In this document: positions 16,674-24,672 of the stretch, piece after piece
How positions within the stretch are numbered: the first letter of the stretch is position 1
Layout of the letters: every line of letters begins with the position of its first letter
The notes under the pieces: generated by a model
Told to the model about the DNA's origin: nothing
The model's database searches: none
Seen by the model: the letters and a program-made list of their open reading frames with translations, nothing else
Assembly: GCA_944323955.1 (NCBI GenBank)
Contig: CALUUK010000006.1
Location: forward strand, 1 to 64,000
DNA from: Candidatus Gastranaerophilales bacterium
GTDB lineage: Bacteria; Cyanobacteriota; Vampirovibrionia; Gastranaerophilales; Gastranaerophilaceae
Length of the DNA: 64,000 nucleotides
Direction of reading: 5' to 3'
Program-made: the position numbers and the translations under genes

Positions 16674-17353
16674 TATACCAAACCTTCTTTTACAGCCTGA
16701 ATTGTTGCCTGTGTTCTGTTAGAAACATATAATTTTTGTAAAATGCTATGAACATGAGCTTTTGCCGTTGATAATGTAATAAATAATTTTTTGGAAATTT
16801 CCTGATTGTTCATTCCTTCAACTATCAAAGCAAGGACTTCAAGCTCTCTTTCGGTAAGCCCGTATACATTTTTTGACGCAGGTTTATTAATACTCTCCGC
16901 AGATTGATTAAAAGAAGGAGCACCCGAATGTTTTTTTACATTTGATAAAACAAGTCTTGCAATAGCGGGGTCAAGCCAAGCGGTACCTTCCGCAACAGCT
17001 TTTATTGCATTAATCATCTGCTCTTCATTTGCACCTTTCATGATATACCCGTCAGCACCTGCAGCCAAAGAATCAAAAACATCATCATCAGACTCTCTTG
17101 AAGTAAATATTAAAACCTTAATATCGGGATTAGCTTTTTTTATTACGGAAGTTGCCTGAATTCCGTCCATCTCGGGCAGCCCGATATCCATAAGCACAAC
17201 ATCGGGCTTAAGTTCAATAGCCATTTTCGCTCCGGATTTACCGTCTTGTGCTTCTCCGATAAGGTTAATATCTTCACAATGTTCAAAAACAAGTGAAAGT
17301 CCCAGCCTTACCATTTTATGATCTTCTATCAGTAAAACATTTAAGCCGTCCAT
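16673..17353 (-). CDS. NarL/FixJ-type response regulator
   Basis: 226 residues. N-terminal receiver with acidic pair ED near residue 10 and the phospho-acceptor Asp in VVLMDIGLPEMDG; C-terminal LuxR-type helix-turn-helix with LTERELEVLALIVEGMNNQEISKK. A serine/asparagine linker near residue 150 joins them. It is a DNA-binding transcription regulator. It overlaps the kinase gene by 13 bases and the secreted-protein gene by one base, so the three are translated from one message. Confidence 0.95.
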   Translation of the reverse strand: MDGLNVLLIEDHKMVRLGLSLVFEHCEDINLIGEAQDGKSGAKMAIELKPDVVLMDIGLPEMDGIQATSVIKKANPDIKVLIFTSRESDDDVFDSLAAGADGYIMKGANEEQMINAIKAVAEGTAWLDPAIARLVLSNVKKHSGAPSFNQSAESINKPASKNVYGLTERELEVLALIVEGMNNQEISKKLFITLSTAKAHVHSILQKLYVSNRTQATIQAVKEGLV

Positions 17354-18888
17354 AACTTATCCTTTTCATCCGATTTAACCGCATCCAGAAGCAGAAAGAA
17401 AAATTCGCTTCCTTTACCTTTATCACTTTCAAGCCAAATTTTACCGCCGTGCGCATCTATAATCTGTTTAGACAAATACAGTCCCAAACCTGTGCTAATA
17501 GAGCGTTTTTCATGTGTTCCCTGAGAAAAGCGTTTAAATAACTTGGGAATATCCTGCTTGTATATACCTTCACCGTTATCTTTCACCGAAAAATGTAAAT
17601 CATTTCCTTCAACTTCGGCTTTTACGGTAATTAAACCTTCATCTTGAGTATATTTTATTGCATTGCCTATTAAGTTTATGATAACACGTCTGATTTCGTT
17701 TCTGTCTGCATATACATTATTATGATTAAAATTCAAATATATTTTTTCAATTGTTTGCTTTTTATTTTCAAGAATAGGTTTTACTTGTGCAATACACTCT
17801 TCTATGAGATTTTGAAAATCAAAAGAAGTTTTAACAAGCTGCAAGCGCCCCGATTCGTACTTATAAACTTCTAAGAGTGTATTTATAAGACCGAGCATAT
17901 CCTCTTGGCTCTTTTTCATTGTGGCAAGCAACATATTTTGTTTATCATTTAATTTTCCCAAAGCACCGTTAAGAAAATACTCCAATGTCTGAATTGAAGC
18001 CAAAGAAGGCGTCCTTAAATCATGAGTCAATGTGGCAATAAAATCTTCTCTGAGTCTTTCCATATCTTTTTGAAGATTTACATCACGGATAACAAACACG
18101 AATGTCCCTTTTTCTCCGGACTCTTTTGGAGGAATAAAAGCACAGCTTATTTCTACGGGAATAATATTTCCGTTCACTGCATTTTTGACGGATATTTCAC
18201 GCAAAAACTGTTGATTTTGATTAAAGAAAACCTCCTCCCAGGATATGTCCTTAGCCGCAAATAATTCTTCAATTGATTTTGTTTCTATGATATCTTTGGT
18301 CATTCCGAACATAGTTTCAGCAGCCGGATTAATATCAATAATTTTTTTATCATAAGAAAAAATAACAATTCCGTCCGCACAATTATTTATAACAGCAGAC
18401 AATTTCTCATTTATCTCAATAATACCTGCCGTTTTTTGTTTCACCATATCTTCTAAATGTTTGGAATAATTTTCCAATTCGCGGTTTTTTTCCTCAAGAG
18501 CATCAACCAAATGAGCTCTTTCATATGCGTTTTTTATATTAAGCACAAACTCATCATTATCCCAGGGTTTTTCAATATATTTATATAGACCGACTTCATT
18601 GATTGCTCTTATCGCATTTTCTTTATCCGCATATCCCGTTAAAAGTATCCTGCTTGAATTGGGACATAATTCCTTTGCTTTTGACAGAAATTCAAGTCCG
18701 TTCATTTCGGGCATAATAAAATCGGAAATTATTACATCCATTTTGTTATTTTGAAGATAAGAAACCGCCTCGGCAGGCGAGTTAAAAAACACGGCATTTG
18801 AAAATCCCTCGATAGTCAATAATGATTTCAGCGAGGATGTAACAAGTGTATCATCATCTAATACCAATATATTGTATGAAAACGACAT
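17341..18888 (-). CDS. Hybrid sensor kinase: receiver-PAS-HisKA-HATPase
   Basis: About 515 residues from the ATG at 18888 (MSFSYN); an upstream ATG at 18906 is open. The order is a receiver with Asp in VIISDFIMPEMNG and Lys in YIEKPWDN, a coiled coil, a PAS domain (about 165-280), an H-box FIATLTHDLRTP, and a full ATPase domain with NAIKYT, DNGEG and GLGLYLSKQ motifs. No membrane helices, so it is a cytoplasmic kinase. It probably phosphorylates the NarL-type partner encoded next. Confidence 0.93.
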   Translation of the reverse strand: MSFSYNILVLDDDTLVTSSLKSLLTIEGFSNAVFFNSPAEAVSYLQNNKMDVIISDFIMPEMNGLEFLSKAKELCPNSSRILLTGYADKENAIRAINEVGLYKYIEKPWDNDEFVLNIKNAYERAHLVDALEEKNRELENYSKHLEDMVKQKTAGIIEINEKLSAVINNCADGIVIFSYDKKIIDINPAAETMFGMTKDIIETKSIEELFAAKDISWEEVFFNQNQQFLREISVKNAVNGNIIPVEISCAFIPPKESGEKGTFVFVIRDVNLQKDMERLREDFIATLTHDLRTPSLASIQTLEYFLNGALGKLNDKQNMLLATMKKSQEDMLGLINTLLEVYKYESGRLQLVKTSFDFQNLIEECIAQVKPILENKKQTIEKIYLNFNHNNVYADRNEIRRVIINLIGNAIKYTQDEGLITVKAEVEGNDLHFSVKDNGEGIYKQDIPKLFKRFSQGTHEKRSISTGLGLYLSKQIIDAHGGKIWLESDKGKGSEFFFLLLDAVKSDEKDKLWTA

Positions 18889-18953
18889 TTTATGACACTC
18901 CACCACTAAAATAATAGTTTAGATTAAACATTAAGACAAATACATTACAATTA

Positions 18954-20870
18954 TTAAGATTTAGGGAAATTCGTCTGAATTTCAACTAATTTTGATTCCA
19001 GATCCGAAACGGTTTCACGCAAAAGTAATATTTCTGCAGAAATAGAATCAATTACTTTAGGAAGCCTTATATACTGTTCTTTTTCGTTAGTTATTCTTAT
19101 TCTTTCTGATAAATCAGCGGATTTTCTAATAGCTTCTTCCTGAGACATAGTTGATACAGTATGTTCAAGTTTTGACTTTGTCGATTTGAGTTCCGATATA
19201 ACAGTTTGTAAATTATTTATACTTTTCTCAACTGAAGATTTTTCATTTTCAAGCCGCGACTGTTCTTTCTGCTTTTTATGCTGTATAACAAGAGGATTAG
19301 CTTCTGATGCTTCCATTTCTTGTTCTATACTTGCTTTTGCATATTGTTTAATAAGCGTATTTACACCGCCGCCGTTTGGATGTTCAATAATGTATTCAAG
19401 CGTATTTTCCATTTCCAAATATTTTTTATATTCATCTTGAATATCACCGGAGAAATCCTCTGCTTTTGCATATCCTTGCGGGAACTCTTTCAGCAATGCT
19501 TCCAATTCATTCTTTTTAGCCTGTTGTGAAGTTAACTCTGCCTGCTTATCGGAAAGATCGCGAAGCACTTTTGCTAATTGCTGATAAGCATTTATAACAG
19601 AATCTGTTTGTCGTTTCTGCTGTTGCATTTCACCGGCAGGAGGAAACATCTGATTAAGTTCTTTTATTTTAGATTCAAGCTCTTCTTTGTCTATTTCATG
19701 CTCAAGAATCTGATTTTCAATATGACGCATCTGGGCTTTCAAAGATTCTATTTTTTCTTGTTTCTCAGCGGGTGATAATTCTTGTCTCGCTTGTTCACGT
19801 GAAAATCTTGGATTTTTTTTCTTCTTTGGAGGATGCCTCAGTTCGTTTATTTGATTGCTTATATGCTGTATATTTCCTTTCAGCTGAGCTATAACACTTT
19901 CCTTTATTTCAATATTTCCGGCATAAGCAATTCTGTCCAATATAGCCTGAAACTCTTTATCTTTCTTTAATTCGTCAAGCTGAGCTTCTTTTTGTCTTAA
20001 TTCTGTTTCTTTTTCCTCAATTTGCTGCCTTGCACTTTCTATTGCACTATTAATACCTGATATACTGGTTTGTATCCTGAAATCAATAGAATCAAGATAC
20101 GTTTTAGCTTCGGCCCTTTGTATAAACAAACGACGGATTGTCTTTAACATATTGGTCGCTGACAATCTCTGCAATACCCCGTCAGATTGAGAATCCAAAA
20201 GGGAAGATGCAGCATATTGAAATTTTTCAGGCGGCATATTGTTCTTTATTGAAGGATACATTGTATAAAATTCTATAAACGAAGCACCTTTTTTTAAATC
20301 ATGATTACAACAGCGGCATGCTTCAACAAGATTAATATCGGAATGTTGATTATCCTTACCTTCATTTTGAGGAGAAATATGGTCGATTGTTTTCAACAAA
20401 GGATTTAAATTAGCAACAAGAATTTTCATTGCCTCGTCGGTATTTACCTGATACACTTGCTGGAAAAGTGCATCTCCTTTTAAAAACGGTTTTTTTGAAG
20501 CCGCATCCAGCAAATTTTTGAAAAATTGTATTTGATCTTTATTTTCAAGGCGCTTTGCGAGTGCAAGTTCTTCAGAATATTTTGCACCTTCAAGTTTTTC
20601 AAGAACACTTTTTATTTTTCCCTGAAGTCTGTCATATTTCGATAATAAAATTTCTTTTGCAATACTGTCTATTTGAGATTCGGAATATACTTTGCAGCCG
20701 CAGTAACCACAGTGGTTTGTAGGATTTACAATACTTTCATCGTCATATTTTTTAGCAGTAAAACTGACTACATCACATGGTATACCAATCTGCCGGGGAA
20801 ATGTTTTTTTTGTTTCGGTTGATGTGTATGTTTTACTTGAATATAAGGCGGTTATGTTTGATATTTTCAA
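18954..20870 (-). CDS. HNH-nuclease-like protein with long coiled coils
   Basis: 638 residues from a TTG. Residues 1-40 are a low-complexity leader ending in VSFTAKKYDD. A zinc-binding pair CGYCGC (about 54-59), DHISPQNEG (about 165-173) and NLVEACRCCNHD (about 181-192) form an HNH-type core with four cysteines. From about residue 260 onward almost the whole protein is Gln/Glu/Lys-rich coiled coil. No signal peptide. It stands alone, without an obvious partner, between a two-component operon and tuf. The HNH core suggests DNA cleavage or a structural zinc fold; the role is unknown. Confidence 0.75.
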   Translation of the reverse strand: MKISNITALYSSKTYTSTETKKTFPRQIGIPCDVVSFTAKKYDDESIVNPTNHCGYCGCKVYSESQIDSIAKEILLSKYDRLQGKIKSVLEKLEGAKYSEELALAKRLENKDQIQFFKNLLDAASKKPFLKGDALFQQVYQVNTDEAMKILVANLNPLLKTIDHISPQNEGKDNQHSDINLVEACRCCNHDLKKGASFIEFYTMYPSIKNNMPPEKFQYAASSLLDSQSDGVLQRLSATNMLKTIRRLFIQRAEAKTYLDSIDFRIQTSISGINSAIESARQQIEEKETELRQKEAQLDELKKDKEFQAILDRIAYAGNIEIKESVIAQLKGNIQHISNQINELRHPPKKKKNPRFSREQARQELSPAEKQEKIESLKAQMRHIENQILEHEIDKEELESKIKELNQMFPPAGEMQQQKRQTDSVINAYQQLAKVLRDLSDKQAELTSQQAKKNELEALLKEFPQGYAKAEDFSGDIQDEYKKYLEMENTLEYIIEHPNGGGVNTLIKQYAKASIEQEMEASEANPLVIQHKKQKEQSRLENEKSSVEKSINNLQTVISELKSTKSKLEHTVSTMSQEEAIRKSADLSERIRITNEKEQYIRLPKVIDSISAEILLLRETVSDLESKLVEIQTNFPKS

Positions 20871-20950
20871 ATTAAAACTCTCTAATAATCTTTTTTATTG
20901 TAAAATCCGGGAAAAAAATTTTTGTCAGTTTATTAAAAAAGTTTTACAAA

Positions 20951-20992
20951 AAAACAGCAAAAAAGAAGCTGAAGATAACATCCAGCTTCTTT
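20951..20992 (-). terminator. Intrinsic terminator of the tRNA-tuf operon
   Basis: Ten-base inverted repeat 20962-20971 with 20983-20992, followed on the minus strand by TTTTTGCTGTTTT. It lies 20 bases after the tuf stop codon. Confidence 0.85.
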
Positions 20993-21012
20993 AAATATTC
21001 AGTAAAAATTAA

Positions 21013-22221
21013 TTATTGAATAATTTTATCAACAACACCTGCACCAACAGTACGTCCGCCTTCTCTGATAGCGAATCTCATACCTTGTTCAATAGCAACA
21101 GGAGCTATTAATTCTACGTCCATAACAACGTTATCACCGGGCATTACCATTTCGCCGTCAAATTTAATTGAACCTGTAACGTCAGTTGTTCTGATATAGA
21201 ACTGAGGTCTGTAACCGGGGAAGAAAGGAGTATGACGTCCGCCTTCATCTTTGGTTAAAACGTAAACGTTAGCAGTAAATTTTGTATGCGGTTTAATAGA
21301 ACCGGGAGCAGCTAAAACTTGACCTCTTTGGATGTCAGTTTTATCAATACCTCTTAATAATGCACCGATATTATCACCTGCGATACCTTCATCAAGAAGT
21401 TTACGGAACATTTCAACACCGGTAACGGTTGTTTTCTTTGTTTCGCCGAAACCAACAATTTCAACTTCCTGACCTACTTTAACTTTACCACGTTCAACTC
21501 TGCCTGTAGCAACAGTACCGCGACCGGTAATAGAGAATACGTCTTCAACAGGCATTAAGAACGGTTGGTCAACATCACGTTCGGGAGTAGGAATCCAAGT
21601 ATCAACTGCATCCATAAGTTCCCAAATTTTATCAACCCATTTATCTTGTCCTCTGCCGATTGTAGGATTAGCCTGAACAGCTTCCAATGCTTTTAAAGCA
21701 GAACCTTTGATGAACGGAGTATTGTCACCGTCAAATTCATATTTAGATAACAATTCTCTTGCTTCCATTTCAACAAGTTCAAGTAATTCTTCATCTTCAA
21801 CCATATCGCATTTGTTCATGAAAACAACTAATTTAGGAACACCAACTTGTCTTGCAAGTAAGATGTGTTCTCTTGTCTGAGGCATTGCACCGTCAGTAGC
21901 TGCAATAACGAGGATAGCACCGTCCATTTGAGCAGCACCGGTAATCATGTTTTTAACGTAGTCAGCGTGTCCGGGGCAGTCAACGTGTGCATAGTGTCTA
22001 GCATCTGTTTCATATTCTACGTGAGCTGTAGAGATTGTAATACCTCTTGCTTTTTCTTCGGGAGCTGCGTCGATTTCATCAAACTTTTTAGCTTGAGCTT
22101 TACCAACAGCTGCCATACAAGATGTGATTGCTGCAGTTAATGTTGTTTTACCGTGGTCAACGTGTCCAACGGTACCAATATTAACGTGCGGTTTTGTTCT
22201 TTCAAACTTTTCGCGTGCCAT
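21013..22221 (-). CDS. tuf: Elongation factor Tu
   Basis: 402 residues. GTPase that delivers aminoacyl-tRNA to the ribosome. All G motifs are present: [10 protein letters not shown], the switch I/II region with [12 protein letters not shown], and NKCDMVED. Start [17 protein letters not shown] is canonical. The gene sits downstream of tRNA-Thr(GGU), -Tyr and -Thr(UGU), the same arrangement as E. coli thrU-tyrU-glyT-thrT-tufB. The rest of the str operon (rpsL, rpsG, fusA) is not here, so this locus corresponds to the tufB-type position. Confidence 0.98.
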   Translation of the reverse strand: MAREKFERTKPHVNIGTVGHVDHGKTTLTAAITSCMAAVGKAQAKKFDEIDAAPEEKARGITISTAHVEYETDARHYAHVDCPGHADYVKNMITGAAQMDGAILVIAATDGAMPQTREHILLARQVGVPKLVVFMNKCDMVEDEELLELVEMEARELLSKYEFDGDNTPFIKGSALKALEAVQANPTIGRGQDKWVDKIWELMDAVDTWIPTPERDVDQPFLMPVEDVFSITGRGTVATGRVERGKVKVGQEVEIVGFGETKKTTVTGVEMFRKLLDEGIAGDNIGALLRGIDKTDIQRGQVLAAPGSIKPHTKFTANVYVLTKDEGGRHTPFFPGYRPQFYIRTTDVTGSIKFDGEMVMPGDNVVMDVELIAPVAIEQGMRFAIREGGRTVGAGVVDKIIQ

Positions 22222-22286
22222 GAGTTTAAACTCCTTTTTTTGTTTATTCTACTTATATCCTATATTTCTATATTAGGTATTTTAAT

Positions 22287-22358
22287 AGCCCTTGACGGGA
22301 CTTGAACCCGTGGCCTCTCCCTTACCAAGGGAGTGCGCTACCACTGCGCCACAAGGGC
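22287..22358 (-). tRNA. tRNA-Thr (anticodon GGU)
   Basis: 72 bases forming a full cloverleaf. Acceptor GCCCTTG pairs with CAAGGGC, the anticodon stem CTCCC/GGGAG holds loop TTGGTAA (anticodon GGT), and the T-loop is GGTTCAAGTCC. CCA is not encoded. It lies directly before tuf. Confidence 0.95.
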
Positions 22359-22360
22359 AT

Positions 22361-22448
22361 GTACTTGGATAACCTTGCCGCTTCTCCCTGCGGGAGTGCT
22401 GCCATACTAAAATCGTTTTCGTCGGCAGAGTCACTGCGCCACAAGTGC
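22361..22448 (-). pseudogene. Degenerate tRNA-like element in the glyT position
   Basis: 88 bases between tRNA-Tyr and tRNA-Thr(GGU). The minus strand begins GCACTTGTGGCGCAGTG, sharing 14 consecutive bases with the 5' half of the neighbouring tRNA-Thr, and contains the same CTCCC/GGGAG stem. Its ends pair 6 of 7 (GCACTTG with CAAGTAC). About 30 extra bases sit where the D-arm should close, the anticodon loop is reduced to 3 bases, and no T-arm is left. It cannot be an ordinary tRNA. Confidence 0.6.
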
Positions 22449-22460
22449 TCATTTAAAAAT

Positions 22461-22542
22461 GGGCAGGGGTGGATTCGAACCACCGTACACTCTCGTGAAC
22501 AGATTTACAGTCTGTCGCCTTTAGCCACTCGGCCACCTACCC
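22461..22542 (-). tRNA. tRNA-Tyr (anticodon GUA)
   Basis: 82 bases with a long variable arm, as expected for bacterial tRNA-Tyr. Acceptor GGGTAGG pairs with CCTGCCC (one G-T), the anticodon loop CTGTAAA gives GTA, and the T-loop is GGTTCGAATCC. CCA is not encoded. Confidence 0.95.
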
Positions 22543-22571
22543 GTTTAATTTTGAATGTACAATCTATAATC

Positions 22572-22643
22572 AGCCGGTGATAGGAATCGAACCTACAACC
22601 TACGGTTTACAAAACCGTTGCTCTACCGTTGAGCTACACCGGC
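22572..22643 (-). tRNA. tRNA-Thr (anticodon UGU)
   Basis: 72 bases. Acceptor GCCGGTG pairs with CACCGGC, anticodon stem ACGGT/ACCGT with loop TTTGTAA (TGT), T-loop GGTTCGATTCC, discriminator T. First gene of the tRNA-tuf operon. CCA is not encoded. Confidence 0.95.
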
Positions 22644-22663
22644 ATATCGATTATGCTTCTTGT

Positions 22664-22692
22664 ATAATATAAACAATATAATTCAATGTCAA
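22664..22692 (-). promoter_or_regulatory. Consensus promoter of the tRNA-tuf operon
   Basis: TTGACA (22692-22687), 17-base spacer, TATTAT (22669-22664). Predicted start is about 15 bases before tRNA-Thr(UGU). The gap from here to trxA at 22893 is AT-rich and shows no other gene. Confidence 0.85.
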
Positions 22693-22892
22693 GAAAAATA
22701 TTTAATCCTATGTCCCGATACAACTCTTTTGCACGCTTAACAATATTTCAGCCGCCGCTCAAAAATTGTATTCCGTAAACAGCTTGTTTTTCTTGTTAAA
22801 AATAAATCATTCAAAAATTTATTTAATTTGCTTATTTACCGATTTACTTTTTTTTGAAATCATTTACTATATAAAAAAGGGGGGTATTTGTC

Positions 22893-23216
22893 ATGGCAAA
22901 TGTAATTGAAATAACAGACGAAAATTTTGAACAGGAAGTCTTATCATCCAATCAGGTTACTTTGGTAGATTTCTGGGCAACATGGTGCGGACCTTGCAGA
23001 AAAATGGCGCCGATAATTGATGAATTGGCCCAAGAATTTGAAGGCAAAGTAAAGTTTGTAAAAATAAAAGCGGACGAAAATCTAAGTACGGCTCAAAAAT
23101 ACTCTATAAGCGGAGTACCGAGCTTTTTGATATTCAAAAACGGAGAACTAGTGGAAAGAATAGTTAATATGGTTCCGAAATCAATCATTGTTAATAATTT
23201 AAACAAACACCTATAA
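22893..23216 (+). CDS. trxA: Thioredoxin
   Basis: 107 residues, usual length. Active site WCGPC at 31-35 after LVDFWAT, and the cis-proline loop in SGVPSFLIFKNG. It is a cytoplasmic disulfide reductase supplying electrons to ribonucleotide reductase, peroxiredoxins and others. The start has a strong GGGGGGT ribosome binding site. It is followed within 10 bases by a DUF805-like membrane protein, so the two may be cotranscribed. Confidence 0.97.
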   Translation: MANVIEITDENFEQEVLSSNQVTLVDFWATWCGPCRKMAPIIDELAQEFEGKVKFVKIKADENLSTAQKYSISGVPSFLIFKNGELVERIVNMVPKSIIVNNLNKHL

Positions 23217-23224
23217 AGGAATTT

Positions 23225-23680
23225 ATGTCATACAAAGATTATAATAATAATTTATTCGGATATTACGGCTATATAAACAGAAAAAATTACATAATTAATA
23301 TATTAATATTAACTTTAATCTTTTTTGGATTATCTTTTATAAGATTTGAAATTTTTCAGCCGTATATAACTTATAAATTTCTTTATAATACATTAATTTA
23401 TATAATAGACTTCATCAAGTTTGTAGCTGTAATATCCGTCTTATCGGTAGTATATAGAAGAATAGCGGATTTTTCGGAAGGAAAATCCAACAAATTCAAA
23501 CAAAATATGAAAAGAATATTCGGAATATTTTTCCTGTTCCCGTTTTTTTACATATTTTGCAGATATTTTATTGATATAATACCAATAGTTACAAATATCT
23601 TAGATACAATTACAATATTTGTGCTTATTCCTTCAGGAATAATACTTGCAGTTATTTTTAGTTTTATAAAAGGAAGTTAA
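23225..23680 (+). CDS. DUF805-like inner-membrane protein
   Basis: 151 residues with four hydrophobic segments. The N-terminal FGYYGYINRKNY matches the family pattern of a GxxxRxxY motif before the first helix. VVYRRIADFSEG, after the second or third helix, corresponds to the RRLHD-like loop of DUF805. Function unknown in this family. The ATG follows AAAGGAATTT. It lies between trxA and panE with 8-base gaps on both sides, consistent with one transcript. Confidence 0.7.
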   Translation: MSYKDYNNNLFGYYGYINRKNYIINILILTLIFFGLSFIRFEIFQPYITYKFLYNTLIYIIDFIKFVAVISVLSVVYRRIADFSEGKSNKFKQNMKRIFGIFFLFPFFYIFCRYFIDIIPIVTNILDTITIFVLIPSGIILAVIFSFIKGS

Positions 23681-23688
23681 TTTCCTAT

Positions 23689-24621
23689 ATGCAGAAAATA
23701 TATGAAATAAAAAATGTTTTGTTGTGCGGACTGGGCGGTTTAGGTTGTATATGCGCCGCCGCAATAAAAAATTCATCTGCCGCAAATCTTAAAATACTGG
23801 TAGATAAAGAAAGATATGAAAGATACACAAAAACATATACGTGTTTTAATTCAAAGCCCTATATTTTTGAATATATAACTCCTGAAGACGACAGCTATAA
23901 AGCAGACCTTGTTATTATTGCCACAAAAAATGACGGATTAGATTTTGCCATCAACAACGTTGAAAAATTTGTACATAAAGATACTATATATATATCTTTG
24001 CTGAACGGCATTCACAGTGAAAAAAAATTATCAGATAAATACGGAAACAGAAATATTGTAACCGCATTTTATCTCGGTCATTCCTGTATAAGAAACGGAA
24101 GAAACATTTTTCAAGACGGAATATACCAAATTGTTACAGGTATCGAAAACAGTATTCAGGAACCTGCACTTGACGCAATTTGCACTTTTTTTTCAAAAGC
24201 CGGTATTAAATACAAAGTTTCCGAAAATATATTAGAAGAATATTGGAAAAAGTTTATGATTAATGTAGGGATTAATCAACTTTGCGCCGTAACAAATAAA
24301 ACTTTAAAAGAAATCAAAGAAAAACCATCATTAGTGCAGAAGCTAAAGGATATAATAGAAGAAGTTGAAATTATTGCGGAAAAAGAGGGTATAGAAAATC
24401 ATAAGCAGATTACACAAGCAGCTTTAAATTTTTTACTGGAAGAAATCGAAGATGCCCAGCCGTCAATGCTTCAGGATATAAGAGCTGGAAGGAAAACAGA
24501 AGTCGATATATTTGCCGGTGAAATTATCCGTCTTGCTGAGAAATATAATGTAAATGTTCCTTTTAACATTGAAATTTACAAGAAAATAAGAGAATTAGAA
24601 AATAAGAGAATATATATTTAA
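23689..24621 (+). CDS. Ketopantoate reductase family protein
   Basis: 310 residues. N-terminal NAD(P)-binding motif GLGGLGCICAA, a Rossmann domain with VIIATKNDG, and a C-terminal helical domain with KFMINVGINQLCAVTNKT and PSMLQDIRAGRKTEVDIFAGEI, both typical of ApbA/PanE. PanE reduces 2-dehydropantoate to pantoate for coenzyme A synthesis. No other pantothenate genes are nearby, and family members can act on other 2-oxo acids, so the substrate is probable rather than certain. Confidence 0.85.
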   Translation: MQKIYEIKNVLLCGLGGLGCICAAAIKNSSAANLKILVDKERYERYTKTYTCFNSKPYIFEYITPEDDSYKADLVIIATKNDGLDFAINNVEKFVHKDTIYISLLNGIHSEKKLSDKYGNRNIVTAFYLGHSCIRNGRNIFQDGIYQIVTGIENSIQEPALDAICTFFSKAGIKYKVSENILEEYWKKFMINVGINQLCAVTNKTLKEIKEKPSLVQKLKDIIEEVEIIAEKEGIENHKQITQAALNFLLEEIEDAQPSMLQDIRAGRKTEVDIFAGEIIRLAEKYNVNVPFNIEIYKKIRELENKRIYI

Positions 24622-24638
24622 TAAAGATATAAGAAGTA

Positions 24639-24647
24639 TGGTATAAT
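24639..24647 (+). promoter_or_regulatory. Extended -10 promoter of the citrate-pathway operon
   Basis: TGGTATAAT: a consensus TATAAT with the upstream TG of an extended -10. The -35 is weak. It lies 26 bases before the ATG at 24673, which also has an AAGGGGA ribosome binding site. Confidence 0.5.
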
Positions 24648-24672
24648 AATCTCTATATAAAAGGGGAAACAT

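Noticed and set aside
22302-22580. 92-codon plus-strand frame across the tRNA cluster
   Set aside because: It lies antisense to tRNA genes; its translation is a by-product of tRNA sequence.
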